From NCBI GenBank assembly GCA_029224965.1, contig JAQXVO010000012.1, positions 1 through 64,000 of the forward strand: a stretch of DNA of 64,000 bases. Direction: 5' to 3'. The translations under genes and the position numbers were made by a program. Below, in pieces: positions 56,300-64,000 of this stretch (the first letter of the stretch is position 1; each line of letters begins with the position of its first letter). Source of the stretch: Lachnospiraceae bacterium (lineage in GTDB: Bacteria; Bacillota; Clostridia; Lachnospirales; Lachnospiraceae). The notes under the pieces were generated by a model. It was given only the letters and a program-made list of their open reading frames with translations. It did no database searches and was not told the DNA's origin.

Positions 56300-56422
56300 A
56301 GCTTTCAAGCAAGAGGCGGATTCCATAAGTCTCTCGGGAAAAAACGGATGCAGTAAAGCTTTCAAGCAAGCGGCGGATTCCATAAGTCTCTTGGAAAAAA
56401 ACGGATGCATTAAAGCATTCGG
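56290..56422. repeat. 57-bp tandem repeat starting in the araC stop region
   Basis: A unit of about 57 bp beginning GGATGCAGTAAAGCTTTCAA recurs about 2.4 times. The first copy contains the final Met-Gln-stop codons of araC. Like the 68-bp repeat at 14.8 kb, it seems to have expanded from a gene tail. Confidence 0.8.
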
Positions 56423-56475
56423 AGCTATTCTTCCCTAGCTGTCAGACGATGTCAGTATCCGTGCGGCCTACAAAA

Positions 56476-56706
56476 TCACTGCATAGATTTCAGCTCCTGT
56501 GCCATCTCAATATCATCCGCAGTAACCCGCATATTGGCTTCAATCGGGTTCTCGCCCGGTTTCTCCACACGAATATCAATGACCGTTCCTTCCGGAAGGC
56601 CGCTCAGAAGTACGTTCTGCAAGAAAGCGGCCATCTTGGGATGGTTGTCCTCAAACCTTTTCTTGAGCTGCATAATCTTAAAAACTGATCCTGGATTTAC
56701 TGCCAT
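56476..56706 (-). CDS. small protein of unknown function (76 aa)
   Basis: A short soluble protein I cannot name. It begins MAVNPGSVFKIMQLKKRFEDNHPK, with a predicted N-terminal helix, then FLQNVLLSGLPEGTVIDIRVEKPG (helix to beta strand), and a helical acidic end (TADDIEMAQELKSM). There is no Cys or membrane segment. AAGGAAAAT precedes the ATG at 56706. The coding potential is convincing and it sits 17 nt after the maf stop, so it is probably co-transcribed with maf. Confidence 0.7.
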   Translation of the reverse strand: MAVNPGSVFKIMQLKKRFEDNHPKMAAFLQNVLLSGLPEGTVIDIRVEKPGENPIEANMRVTADDIEMAQELKSMQ

Positions 56707-56723
56707 ATTATTTTCCTTCTTTC

Positions 56724-57380
56724 TCACCGTAAAACAAATTTCTTGATCTCTGCATAAACCCGCGCCAGAGGCAGGCCGACCACATTGTAGTAGTCGCCCT
56801 CGATCCGGTCGATGAACTTGCCGAACGTCCCTTGGATTCCATAGGCTCCGGCCTTGTCCATGGGCTCGGTGCTTTCCGCATAGGCCCGGATCTCCTCATC
56901 CGTCATTGGAACGACATGAACAACAGTCTCTTCGTGAAATGTAAACCGCTCCGAACTTTCCGGCAGTGCCAACGTCACTCCGGTATAAACCTGGTGACTA
57001 CGTCCCTGGAGAAGCTTTATCATCCGAAATGCCTCATCATGAGAATGGGGCTTGCCCAGGATTTTTCCGTCACAGGAAACCACAGTATCTGCGCCGAGAA
57101 CCAGAGCCTGGCTGGGATTGAAAACCGGGACAAGGTCTATATTTGTCTCGGAAAGGCCTGCCATGGGATCGGAAAAGGAGCTCTCGATCATGTATTCTTC
57201 CAGGTGCTCCGCCACATCGCAGGCCTTCTGCCAGGAGAGTTCTTCGACGACAAGAGCCGGGTCCGTCTCGGTGATTTTCTCTTCGATCCGGCTTTTCACC
57301 ACGATAGGCTGGATGCCAATCTGCTGGAGAAGCTCCAGCCGGCGCGGAGATCCCGATGCCAGAATGATCTGTTTTATCAT
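56724..57380 (-). CDS. maf: Maf-family nucleoside triphosphate pyrophosphatase
   Basis: House-cleaning NTP pyrophosphatase acting on dTTP/UTP or modified nucleotides, 218 aa. The N-terminal ILASGSPRRLELLQQIG is diagnostic. VLGADTVVSCDGKILGKPHSHDEAFRMI and GAYGIQGTFGKFIDRIEGDYYNVVGLPL give the active-site Asp and the C-terminal signature. An internal extra stretch (SDPMAGLSETNIDLVPVFNPSQA, about residues 70-93) lengthens it beyond the usual ~190 aa. It carries one AAATATAGACC word (57134-57144), with a rare-looking ATA codon. Confidence 0.93.
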   Translation of the reverse strand: MIKQIILASGSPRRLELLQQIGIQPIVVKSRIEEKITETDPALVVEELSWQKACDVAEHLEEYMIESSFSDPMAGLSETNIDLVPVFNPSQALVLGADTVVSCDGKILGKPHSHDEAFRMIKLLQGRSHQVYTGVTLALPESSERFTFHEETVVHVVPMTDEEIRAYAESTEPMDKAGAYGIQGTFGKFIDRIEGDYYNVVGLPLARVYAEIKKFVLR

Positions 57381-57439
57381 GTTATGCCTCTTTTTCTAAG
57401 AGTCTGTCTTCAAACTCTGGTATAATTTTATAAAACTGA

Positions 57440-57540
57440 GGAATTTCTTATCGAGTGAACGAAAACTCAAATCGAGCGGGTAAACTCACATCACCGGATC
57501 GAGCGGGTAAACTCGTATCAAGTGGACGAAAACCGTAAAA
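57440..57540. repeat. 20-bp imperfect repeats upstream of the EamA gene
   Basis: ATCGAGYGRRYRAAAACTCR-like words recur about four times between the divergent maf and EamA genes. They could be degenerate slippage products or operator copies. There is no further evidence. Confidence 0.45.
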
Positions 57541-57608
57541 CACGAATAAAACCTCTCAGAAATGAGAAAGGCCACAATCGGAATACCTTTTGAAGAAAAG
57601 AGTAACAC

Positions 57609-58796
57609 ATGTCGGAAGAAAAAGTTACCAACATAAATAAAAATGTGTCGTCGGCAGGCATGAATCCGTCCGATCGGAAGACGTCAAAGTCAGATTCACC
57701 CAGCTCAAATACAACAGATTTGGTTTCGTCTAGTCTGAAACCAGGCAATCTGAAGCCAACAGATCCGGAATCCGACCGTCTGAAATCGGGCAATCCGAAG
57801 CTATCCGATCCGGAATCCGCCCGTCTGAAGCCGGGCAGTCAGTTAAAAGGCTCCATTATCCTTTTTCTCGCTTCCCTGATCTGGGGAACCGCTTTCGTGG
57901 CCCAGTCGGTCGGAGCTGAATATATCGGAGGGCTGACCTTTACTTCCATACGAAGTCTGATCGGCGCCATTTTCCTGATTCCGGTAGCTGTAATCGTCGA
58001 AAAAATCAGCCACAGGGGACAATCATCTGCAGCGGCTCCCGGATTGTCAGAAGGAAATTCATCTGAAGTTGCTCCGGACAAACCAACCTACAAAATCGGC
58101 CCGGTCACCAAAGCCGAGCTCAAGGGCGCCCTGATCTGCGGAACCGCCCTCGCCGCCGCCACCATCTTCCAGCAGTTTGGGATCGGAAATACCACGGTTG
58201 CAAAAGCCGGCTTCCTGACTGCGCTTTATGTTATCCTGGTTCCCATCCTGGGCCTTTTCCTTGGCAGAAAAGTCCGCCCCTACATCTGGTTCTGCGCAGT
58301 ACTCTCGCTGCTTGGTCTATATTTCCTCTGCCTGGCCGGAAAATCCGGCGTCGGCTTCACCCTGGGCGACATCCAGGTTCTGATCTGCGCTTTCCTCTTT
58401 GCCATCCAGATCATGACCATCGACTATTGGTCCATGCGCTGCCGGGGCGTCGTCCTTTCCTGCCTTATGTTTTTCGTCGTTGCCATTGAATCCGGCATTC
58501 TCATGCTGATTTTCGAGCATCCGACCTTGCCGTCCATTCTGGAGGCCGGGCCTTCGCTCCTCTATGTGGGCGTCTTTTCCAGCGGCATCGCCTACACCCT
58601 GCAGATTATCGGACAGAGAAATCTAAACCCTGCTCTTGCTTCCCTTCTCATGTGCCTGGAATCTGTGATCTCAGCTATTTCCGGCTGGATCATCCTGGGC
58701 CAGGCCATGTCTGCAGCGGAGATCCTTGGAGGCGGGCTCATGTTCTTGAGTATTGTGCTGGCCCAGGTCCTGCCATTTCTGAAGAAGAAGGCGTGA
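57609..58796 (+). CDS. EamA (DMT superfamily) transporter
   Basis: A 395-aa drug/metabolite-type permease with ten membrane segments in two EamA repeats (first from LFLASLIWGTAFVAQSVGAEYIG, second from VLICAFLFAIQIMTIDYWS to ESVISAISGWIILGQAMSAAEILGG). The first ~82 residues are a hydrophilic Ser/Pro/Lys/Asp-rich extension built from about three 17-residue repeats (pattern DPES-x-RLKxGx). The loop between segments 3 and 4 is also lengthened. ACATGTCGG begins the ORF after GAAGAAAAGAG. The substrate is unknown. It contains one GGTCTATATTT word (58314-58324). Confidence 0.9.
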   Translation: MSEEKVTNINKNVSSAGMNPSDRKTSKSDSPSSNTTDLVSSSLKPGNLKPTDPESDRLKSGNPKLSDPESARLKPGSQLKGSIILFLASLIWGTAFVAQSVGAEYIGGLTFTSIRSLIGAIFLIPVAVIVEKISHRGQSSAAAPGLSEGNSSEVAPDKPTYKIGPVTKAELKGALICGTALAAATIFQQFGIGNTTVAKAGFLTALYVILVPILGLFLGRKVRPYIWFCAVLSLLGLYFLCLAGKSGVGFTLGDIQVLICAFLFAIQIMTIDYWSMRCRGVVLSCLMFFVVAIESGILMLIFEHPTLPSILEAGPSLLYVGVFSSGIAYTLQIIGQRNLNPALASLLMCLESVISAISGWIILGQAMSAAEILGGGLMFLSIVLAQVLPFLKKKA

Positions 58797-58929
58797 TTAG
58801 TCTTAAGCATCGCGCTGGCCCAGGATTATGCACTTTCTCAAAAAGAAGGCTTGAAATCCGAAATCCAGGTGCTCTGCTCCCCTTGATCATCTCAACCTGA
58901 TTGCCCTTGGGTTGACCTCTGACATCGAG

Positions 58930-59400
58930 AATTAAGATTCCCCTTGAAATCGATGTACACATTCGAGGGATCTGGTTAGCATGCAACGGGAATGGAAATT
59001 TCTTTCAAAATCGGTGTACACATTCGAAGGATCTGGTTAGCATACAACGGGATTGAAAATTTATCTCGAAATTGTTGTATAAAAATCCGGAAATACGGCC
59101 GTCGTACAACGGGATTTAAAATTTCTTTCAAAATCGGTGTACAAAATCGTAGAAATTCGGTCATCGTACAACGGGATTTGAAATTTCTTTCAAAATCGGT
59201 GTACAAAATCGTAGAAATTCGGTCATCGTACAACGGGATTTGAAATTTTCTTCGAGATCGTTGTACAGAGTACCCTAAAATCCGGAAATTTCACAGCGCA
59301 ATTTGATATTTCCTTCAAAATCGTTGCACAACGACCGTAAACTCCGATCATCATACAGCGCAATTTGATATTTCCTTCAAAATCGTTGCACAAATTCAGA
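58930..59400. repeat. hairpin tandem array E (about 7-8 units, 62-bp pitch)
   Basis: Units of GTACAACGGGATTTGAAATT facing TCTTTCAAAATCGGTGTACA, with linkers AAATCGTAGAAATTCGGTCA, start near 58982, 59043, 59105, 59166, 59229, 59292 and 59356. The last two have changed ends (ACAGCGCAATTTGATA facing TTCAAAATCGTTGCACA). It follows the EamA stop by about 130 nt. The 247 nt from 59401 to the next gene are AT-rich, with nothing else recognised. Confidence 0.9.
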
Positions 59401-59647
59401 AAAAGATATCAAAAAGCAAGTTAGCTATTGAAATCGATATAGAAATTCGAGAGAATGTAAGTACTAAGTTGAGATTCACCCCCCGGAATCGAAGTTAAGG
59501 CTTAGCCATATCAACCCGGCATTGAAAATCATAATTTCTGAGCAATCGATGCCGCAACATATCCAATTAACAAATTATTGAGTAAAAAAGACCACAGCTA
59601 GAGGCGCTATTCGCAAAGTCATCACTTTTTTGGGAGGGGGGATATCC

Positions 59648-60475
59648 ATGAAGGAATATTCACTAAAACCAACCGGGCTTTATGATGAAGCCAGGCGAAG
59701 AAAGAAGGAACTCGAAGACATTTATTCCGCAGTCAAGCAAAGAGTTTCCAAGTATCCTGCGGGGAAAATACACGTTGCGAGCATCAGGGGAACACTGCAG
59801 TATTATCTCAGAAATGACCCGTCAGATAAGACCGGACGTTATATTTCCAAAAGGCAGCAGAATAAAATTCAGCATTATCTGCAGAAAAAGTACGATGAAG
59901 ATGTTCTTAAATTGCTTTCCAATGAGATTGACGAACTGGAGCGATTTCTTAAGAGAACAGGGAGCGGGGATATTCGTATACAGGAAATATATACCAAGGC
60001 ACCGGAGGAAATCAGAAAGCTTCTCTGTCCCATTGATATGAGGGATACGGATTTCAGGGAAAAATGGATAAGCCTCCCCTTTGAGGGAAAGGAAATTCCT
60101 GCTGATGTTCCGTTTTATCAGACAGATAAGGGGGAACGGGTTCGATCGAAATCTGAACTGAATATTTCCAATGCTCTCTTTCGGCTTGGAATCCCATATA
60201 AGTACGAATGTCCGCTCCTGCTTTCCAGCGGGCAGATCATTTATCCGGATTTTACTTTATTTGATGCACACCGACGGCAGGAAATGTACTGGGAGCATCG
60301 TGGTATGATGGACGACCGGCAGTATGCATCGAATGCGGTTCAGCGGACTAAGGCCTACCAGAAGTCCGGAATTTTTCCCGGTGACAGGCTGATTTTCACA
60401 GAGGAAACATCAGGCAGACCGCTTGGTACAGATGAAATTGAATCCGTAATCAGGCATTATTTTAAGCCACAGTAA
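59648..60475 (+). CDS. PD-(D/E)XK nuclease-like protein
   Basis: A 275-aa protein not assigned to a named family. The N-terminal ~130 residues are charged and probably coiled-coil (ARRRKKELEDIYSAVKQRV; EIDELERFLKR). The C-terminal half has the layout of a PD-(D/E)XK domain: RVRSKSELNISNALFRLGIPYKYE (helix with Glu), IIYPDFTLFD (the catalytic Asp of the PD motif) and MYWEHRGMMDD (E-x-H in place of E-x-K), then a Q/Y-containing helix. Related domains occur in helicase-associated and stand-alone nucleases. GGAGGGGGG precedes ATG 59648. Its base composition is clearly more AT-rich than its neighbours, suggesting acquisition. It has no partner gene. Confidence 0.7.
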   Translation: MKEYSLKPTGLYDEARRRKKELEDIYSAVKQRVSKYPAGKIHVASIRGTLQYYLRNDPSDKTGRYISKRQQNKIQHYLQKKYDEDVLKLLSNEIDELERFLKRTGSGDIRIQEIYTKAPEEIRKLLCPIDMRDTDFREKWISLPFEGKEIPADVPFYQTDKGERVRSKSELNISNALFRLGIPYKYECPLLLSSGQIIYPDFTLFDAHRRQEMYWEHRGMMDDRQYASNAVQRTKAYQKSGIFPGDRLIFTEETSGRPLGTDEIESVIRHYFKPQ

Positions 60476-60650
60476 AATTGACACCGTGAGTGACTAATGC
60501 ATGAAAATGATGAATGCATGGTCCTATTAGGAATCAGAACAATCAGGATAATGGAAATCAGGATTCCGGATTTCCAGCAAAATCAATATCCAGATCGTCA
60601 TAGTAAACATTTTTGATGCAAAAAAATTACCTATTCAGTTTTTGCGAACA

Positions 60651-60683
60651 TTAAAAAAGAAGCCCGTCATGGGCTTCTTTTTA
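60651..60683. terminator. bidirectional terminator between the nuclease-like gene and hypA
   Basis: AAAAAAGAAGCCC and GGGCTTCTTTTT pair with a 5-nt loop, with U-tracts on both strands. It serves convergent transcription from both sides. Confidence 0.9.
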
Positions 60684-60747
60684 TCTCATTATATGATTTC
60701 GTGTATTTACAAAGCATAACAACAATACGAAGCGTAGCAATAATTAG

Positions 60748-61143
60748 TCAAACCAGATTGTCAGCTTCCTGCTCTACAACGCCTTCTTCTCCGTCATCGG
60801 TCTCGGCTTCCACTTCCTTGATCAGGCACTCGTTTCCGGTGATCAGCCAGGTCTCGCCCGAGCCGCAGTAGGGACAGGTTTTTCCGTACTTTACAGTCTC
60901 ATAGTTCCTCTCGCAGTTGCTGCAGAAGGTAATGGCCTTGATGGTTTCGAGCTTCAGCTTGGAATCCTTGAGAAGGGGATGCCGGCCCTTGAAGTAGTCC
61001 CAGCACTCCTCGAAGTAGTCCGTCATAATACCGGAGACCTCGCCGACGGACAGCGTCACGGAGCCGTATTTTGTAATATGGTTTTCTTTTGCGGCCTGAT
61101 CCAGCGTATCCGCCAGATGAAGCACAATTCCCATTTCATGCAT
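60748..61143 (-). CDS. hypA: nickel metallochaperone HypA
   Basis: A 131-aa HypA/HybF protein that delivers nickel to maturing enzymes together with HypB. The nickel ligand His2 is in MHEMGIVLHLADTLDQAA. The zinc domain has CSNC and CPYC pairs (about 75-95). The C-terminal ~20 residues are an acidic extension (EAETDDGEEG). GAGG precedes the ATG. It ends the hypB-hypB-hypA run. No hydrogenase or urease structural gene is in view, so the client may be elsewhere or a different nickel enzyme. Confidence 0.95.
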   Translation of the reverse strand: MHEMGIVLHLADTLDQAAKENHITKYGSVTLSVGEVSGIMTDYFEECWDYFKGRHPLLKDSKLKLETIKAITFCSNCERNYETVKYGKTCPYCGSGETWLITGNECLIKEVEAETDDGEEGVVEQEADNLV

Positions 61144-61377
61144 GTATCTTTACCTCTATATTGTCTAGGGGGCGGGATATGCAGACAGTTTTCTGACTGC
61201 GTAACTTTTTCACTGCTTCATTCCAGTATGTCTGGCTCAGTAGAACTAAGCTTTCAGTCTGACTTACTCAGTGCCACTGCGTTTTCCATCTCGTCTGAAT
61301 CAAAGGCACTATATTTACCATCCTGACTCAGCGATATTGTATTTCCCAGCACGACTAAAATGATTTGTCTCAAACAA

Positions 61378-62037
61378 TTATTTCTTCCAGTCCTCGACTT
61401 CCCTGCGAAGATAATCCTCGAAGGCTTCCATGCCCTCACCTGTCTTTGCAGAAACCGGGAAAATCTGGACGTCCGGATTCAGAGCCTTTGCCCGTTCCTT
61501 GCATTTCTCCAGGTCGAAATCAAAGTAAGGAAGTGCATCAATCTTTGTGATGACCAGGGCATCTGATTCACGGAACATAAGAGGATATTTGAGAGGCTTA
61601 TCGTCGCCTTCCGGAACAGAAAGAATCATGACCTTCCGGCCGGCGCCGGTATCGAATTCAGCCGGACAGATCAAGTTTCCGACATTCTCGAGGAAGATCA
61701 GATCCAGGCCCTTGGATCCCATGGCATCCAGTGCTCTCTGAGTCATGCCGGCATCCATATGGCACATGCCATCGGTATGGGCCTGAATAGAGACCGCACC
61801 GTAGGATTCCATCTTCACGGCATCGACATCGGAAGCGATATCGGCTTCCATGACACCGATCTTCATTTCAGACTTCAGATCCGTCACGGTCTCCGAAAGA
61901 AGGGTGGTCTTGCCGGATCCGGGGGAAGACATAAGGTTGATTAAGAGAGTCCCCTGTTTCTTCATTTCCAGACGAAGCGCATCTGCATCGCGGTCGTTGG
62001 ATTCGGTGACAGATGCATTGAGTTCAATAACTTTCAT
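61378..62037 (-). CDS. hypB: nickel-incorporation GTPase HypB (copy 1)
   Basis: A 219-aa SIMIBI-class GTPase. G1 is SSPGSGKTTLL, the switch region MEADIASDVDAVKM, and the metal-binding CHMDAGMTQRAL (the Cys-His of the G-domain metal site). VENVGNLICPAEFD, ILSVPEGDDKPLKYP and ITKIDALPYF (G4 region) follow. It lacks the N-terminal CxxCGC nickel motif and the His-rich stretch of other HypBs. The RBS TTAGGAG precedes it. It is closely similar in order to copy 2 but clearly diverged. Confidence 0.94.
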   Translation of the reverse strand: MKVIELNASVTESNDRDADALRLEMKKQGTLLINLMSSPGSGKTTLLSETVTDLKSEMKIGVMEADIASDVDAVKMESYGAVSIQAHTDGMCHMDAGMTQRALDAMGSKGLDLIFLENVGNLICPAEFDTGAGRKVMILSVPEGDDKPLKYPLMFRESDALVITKIDALPYFDFDLEKCKERAKALNPDVQIFPVSAKTGEGMEAFEDYLRREVEDWKK

Positions 62038-62059
62038 TCCATTCTCCTAAGATAACGCC

Positions 62060-62140
62060 ATCTGACGTTCTTTATTTCTGGCAGCCTGTTTCTACTGCCT
62101 GACAGCCTGTTTCTACTGCCTGGCGGCCTGGTTCTTTTAG
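62060..62140. repeat. 21-bp tandem repeat between the hypB copies
   Basis: AGCCTGTTTCTACTGCCTGRC repeats two to three times in the hypB-hypB gap. It is not coding. Confidence 0.55.
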
Positions 62141-62207
62141 ATATATTAGGCATTATTCATAAGCTTGCTTATACAGCCTTTATCAACAGACTGGCTTTAT
62201 TCAGCCC

Positions 62208-62882
62208 TTATTTCCTCGCTGCCTCAATGGCATCAGTCAGCCACTTGATCCATGCGTCAAAGCCGTCTCCGGTCTTTGCGGAAAGAGGCAGGACCTCCAT
62301 GTTGGGATTCAGTTCTTTAACATTTTTCTTCAGACGGTCCAGGTCGAAATCAAAGATCTCTTTGGTATCGTACTTGTTAATGAGAAGAACATCCCCAACC
62401 GTAAACATCAGAGGATACTTCAGAGGCTTGTCATCGCCCTCCGGAACGGACAGGATGACGACTCGCTTATCGGCACCAACATCAAACTCGGCCGGGCAGA
62501 CCAGATTTCCGACATTCTCAAGGAAGACGAGGTCCAGGTCATCCAGACCCAGACCGTCGAGTCCGCGCTCAGTCATATCGGCATCCATATGGCAGGATCC
62601 GCCGGTATGAAGCTGAATGGCCTTGGCTCCGGCCTCGGAAACTGCTCTGGCATCGACATCACTGTCAACATCCGCTTCCATAACACCGATCCGGTAGCGG
62701 TCTTTCAGGGCCTTGATGGTCCGAACCAGAGTCGTGGTCTTTCCAGCTCCGGGAGATGCCATCAGGTTGATGAGGAAGACACCTTTGTCCGAAAGCTTCT
62801 TCCGGACTTCGGCAGCTACCTTGTCATTGTCTTCAATTACTCTTTCCTTGGTTTCAAGGATTTCAAATGCACGATCACTCAT
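62208..62882 (-). CDS. hypB: nickel-incorporation GTPase HypB (copy 2)
   Basis: A 224-aa paralogue of the downstream HypB. G1 is SPGAGKTTTLVRTIKAL, the switch MEADVDSDVDARAV, and the metal site CHMDADMTERGL. FLENVGNLVCPAEFDVGADK and SVPEGDDKPLKYPLMF are conserved, and G4 is INKYDTKEIFDF. The N-terminus adds a helix (RAFEILETKERVIEDNDKVAAEVRKKL) typical of HypB but no nickel-binding Cys/His cluster. Two tandem HypBs could serve two clients, or one could have a changed role. Translation starts at 62882 with a weak RBS. Confidence 0.94.
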   Translation of the reverse strand: MSDRAFEILETKERVIEDNDKVAAEVRKKLSDKGVFLINLMASPGAGKTTTLVRTIKALKDRYRIGVMEADVDSDVDARAVSEAGAKAIQLHTGGSCHMDADMTERGLDGLGLDDLDLVFLENVGNLVCPAEFDVGADKRVVILSVPEGDDKPLKYPLMFTVGDVLLINKYDTKEIFDFDLDRLKKNVKELNPNMEVLPLSAKTGDGFDAWIKWLTDAIEAARK

Positions 62883-63048
62883 TTTTTCTGAACTTTCTAC
62901 AGATAAGCTAACTTCGATTACTTATCAGCTTATTCATCAACATAAGCTACTGAATATTTCTGCTTATTCCACAGTCAACCGTTCTTCATAATTCCGCAGG
63001 CCTATCCCGGCCTTTGAAGGATTCTAACTCTTACTGCTATTATATCTC

Positions 63049-64000
63049 TTACTGCTCACTCGGATATTCCGAATGTCCCCGCATCTTGGTCTTTATGATA
63101 GCCATGGTCCGCTTTGGAAGATATGCCTTGACAGCATCCATCATCTGTTCTGCTGTATACATATCAGAGCAATGCGGCAGATCACGGGTCAGATGAATAG
63201 CATCGAATTCACAGCGGGTAGTGCAGAGGCCGCAGCCGATACACTTATTGAAGTCAACAGTCGTTGCGCCGCATTTTAAGCAGCGGTTGGCCTCAATCTT
63301 GACCTGTTCCTCAGTCAGAGGCAGGCGGAGATCCTCGAAGGACTTGGTGGCAGCCTTGATCATATCTTCCCTGGAGAAGCCGGCCTGGCCTGCATTTCCA
63401 CCTTCTGCATTTCCACCTTCTGCATTACCGCCTTCCGCATTGAATCCCTTAAAAGCAGACTGGTCTACATTTCCATACTCCTTCGGCATCCGCATGCCAG
63501 GCGTCTGTCGGGAAGCGTTGTCATAGCTTTCGATCCGGACATCGTCGCGGTCGAGCTCGATAAAGTTCCGCAGGTTCCGTCCGATGGTCATGGACTGGCC
63601 CGGATGGACGAAACGGTTGATGGAAACCATAGCTTCCCGGCCGTCTGCAATGGCATCGATGGCGAAACGCGCGCCGTGGTTGATGTCACCGCCGACGAAA
63701 ATATCGGGCTCAGCGGTCTGGAGGGTCACCGGATCTGCCTCAGCGGTTCCGTTCCGGCGAAGCTTGACACGGGTTCCTTCCAGCATCTTACCCCACTCAG
63801 CGGACTGGCCGATGGCCATGAGAACATGGCTGCAGGGAATTTCTTTGAGCTCGGACTCATCATATTTCGGATTGAAGCGGCCGGTCTCGTCCTTGACGCT
63901 TACGCACTTCTTGAAGACGATGGAGGCAATGCTTCCATCCGCATTCTTCCTGATTTCCTTGGGGCCCCAGCCATTGCAAAGATCGATGCCCTCGGAAAGA
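63049..64000 (-). CDS. GltD-like FAD/iron-sulfur oxidoreductase, 3' part (5' end outside window)
   Basis: The reading frame is open from the window edge through the track ORF, and its internal Met at 63819 is not the start. Upstream codons continue the protein (ending HVLMAIG). It resembles the C-terminal half of NADPH-dependent glutamate synthase small subunits and related NfnB-like flavoproteins. FVGGDINHGARFAIDAIADGREA is the FAD/NADPH domain end, followed by RCLKCGATTVDFNKCIGCGLCTTRCEFDAI with a [4Fe-4S] ferredoxin pattern. Between them is a linker with GGNAE repeated three times. The precise substrate cannot be told without the N-terminus. It lies upstream of hypB on the same strand. Confidence 0.85.
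   Translation of the reverse strand, partial: LSEGIDLCNGWGPKEIRKNADGSIASIVFKKCVSVKDETGRFNPKYDESELKEIPCSHVLMAIGQSAEWGKMLEGTRVKLRRNGTAEADPVTLQTAEPDIFVGGDINHGARFAIDAIADGREAMVSINRFVHPGQSMTIGRNLRNFIELDRDDVRIESYDNASRQTPGMRMPKEYGNVDQSAFKGFNAEGGNAEGGNAEGGNAGQAGFSREDMIKAATKSFEDLRLPLTEEQVKIEANRCLKCGATTVDFNKCIGCGLCTTRCEFDAIHLTRDLPHCSDMYTAEQMMDAVKAYLPKRTMAIIKTKMRGHSEYPSEQ

Overview
The window is about 64 kb of a Gram-positive, anaerobic-looking Clostridia chromosome, most likely Lachnospiraceae. This is inferred from gene content and order: ftsE-ftsX-ctpA-prfB, murB-rapZ-whiA-HPr-like, tsaE-tsaB-rimI-rnz-tsaD-ispD, type III glutamine synthetase, CvfB, Tex, and an FMN-riboswitch-controlled RibU. Almost all genes lie on the minus strand. 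The plus-strand genes are a class A penicillin-binding protein, an AraC-type regulator, an EamA transporter and a PD-(D/E)XK-like protein. There is no prophage, insertion sequence, rRNA operon or CRISPR array.

Layout. 0-5 kb: a MarR-regulated heterodimeric ABC exporter, then tRNA-Ser. 5-12.4 kb: a MATE exporter, ispD and the t6A/RNase Z/RimI housekeeping group. 12.4-13.6 kb: non-coding repeats. 13.6-19.4 kb: ribU with its FMN riboswitch, a small unknown protein, tex and a second MATE gene behind a promoter-terminator leader. 19.6-26.7 kb: glpK, prfB, ctpA, ftsX, ftsE and a CdaR-like regulator. 26.9-31.5 kb: a DnaA-box-like cluster, an NlpC/P60 hydrolase, trxB, cvfB, an acyl-ACP thioesterase and tRNA-Gln. 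31.7-39 kb: yigZ, PBP1, glnN and fba. 39-50.5 kb: a lipid kinase, HPr-like/Crh, whiA, rapZ, murB, M18 aminopeptidase, hprK, uvrC and ftsH. 50.6-53.2 kb: an amino-acid ABC importer with an operator-like site array. 54-60.5 kb: a phosphatase, a candidate structured RNA, araC, maf, an EamA transporter and a nuclease-like gene. 60.7-64 kb: hypA, two hypB paralogues and the 3' part of a GltD-like iron-sulfur flavoprotein.

Three things stand out beyond ordinary annotation. (1) A family of roughly 38-nt imperfect palindromes is arrayed at about 62-bp pitch at five intergenic loci (about 35 copies). They lie downstream of gene stop codons, and some copies have changed both arms of the stem together. 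(2) An 11-bp word, AAATNTAGACC, occurs at least 17 times on both strands, inside and between genes, against about 0.1 expected by chance. It forces codons that look rare for these genes. It could be an uptake-like or chromosome-organising word. (3) A candidate structured RNA with its own terminator lies at 54972-55250. The intergenic DNA is also full of unrelated short tandem repeats, several with a 39-bp or 21-bp period.

Functionally, hprK plus an HPr-like protein without the EI-phosphorylated histidine point to Crh-type carbon regulation. The riboswitch, glnN and MATE leaders point to control by premature termination. hypA and two hypB genes point to nickel-enzyme maturation, with no hydrogenase genes visible here.
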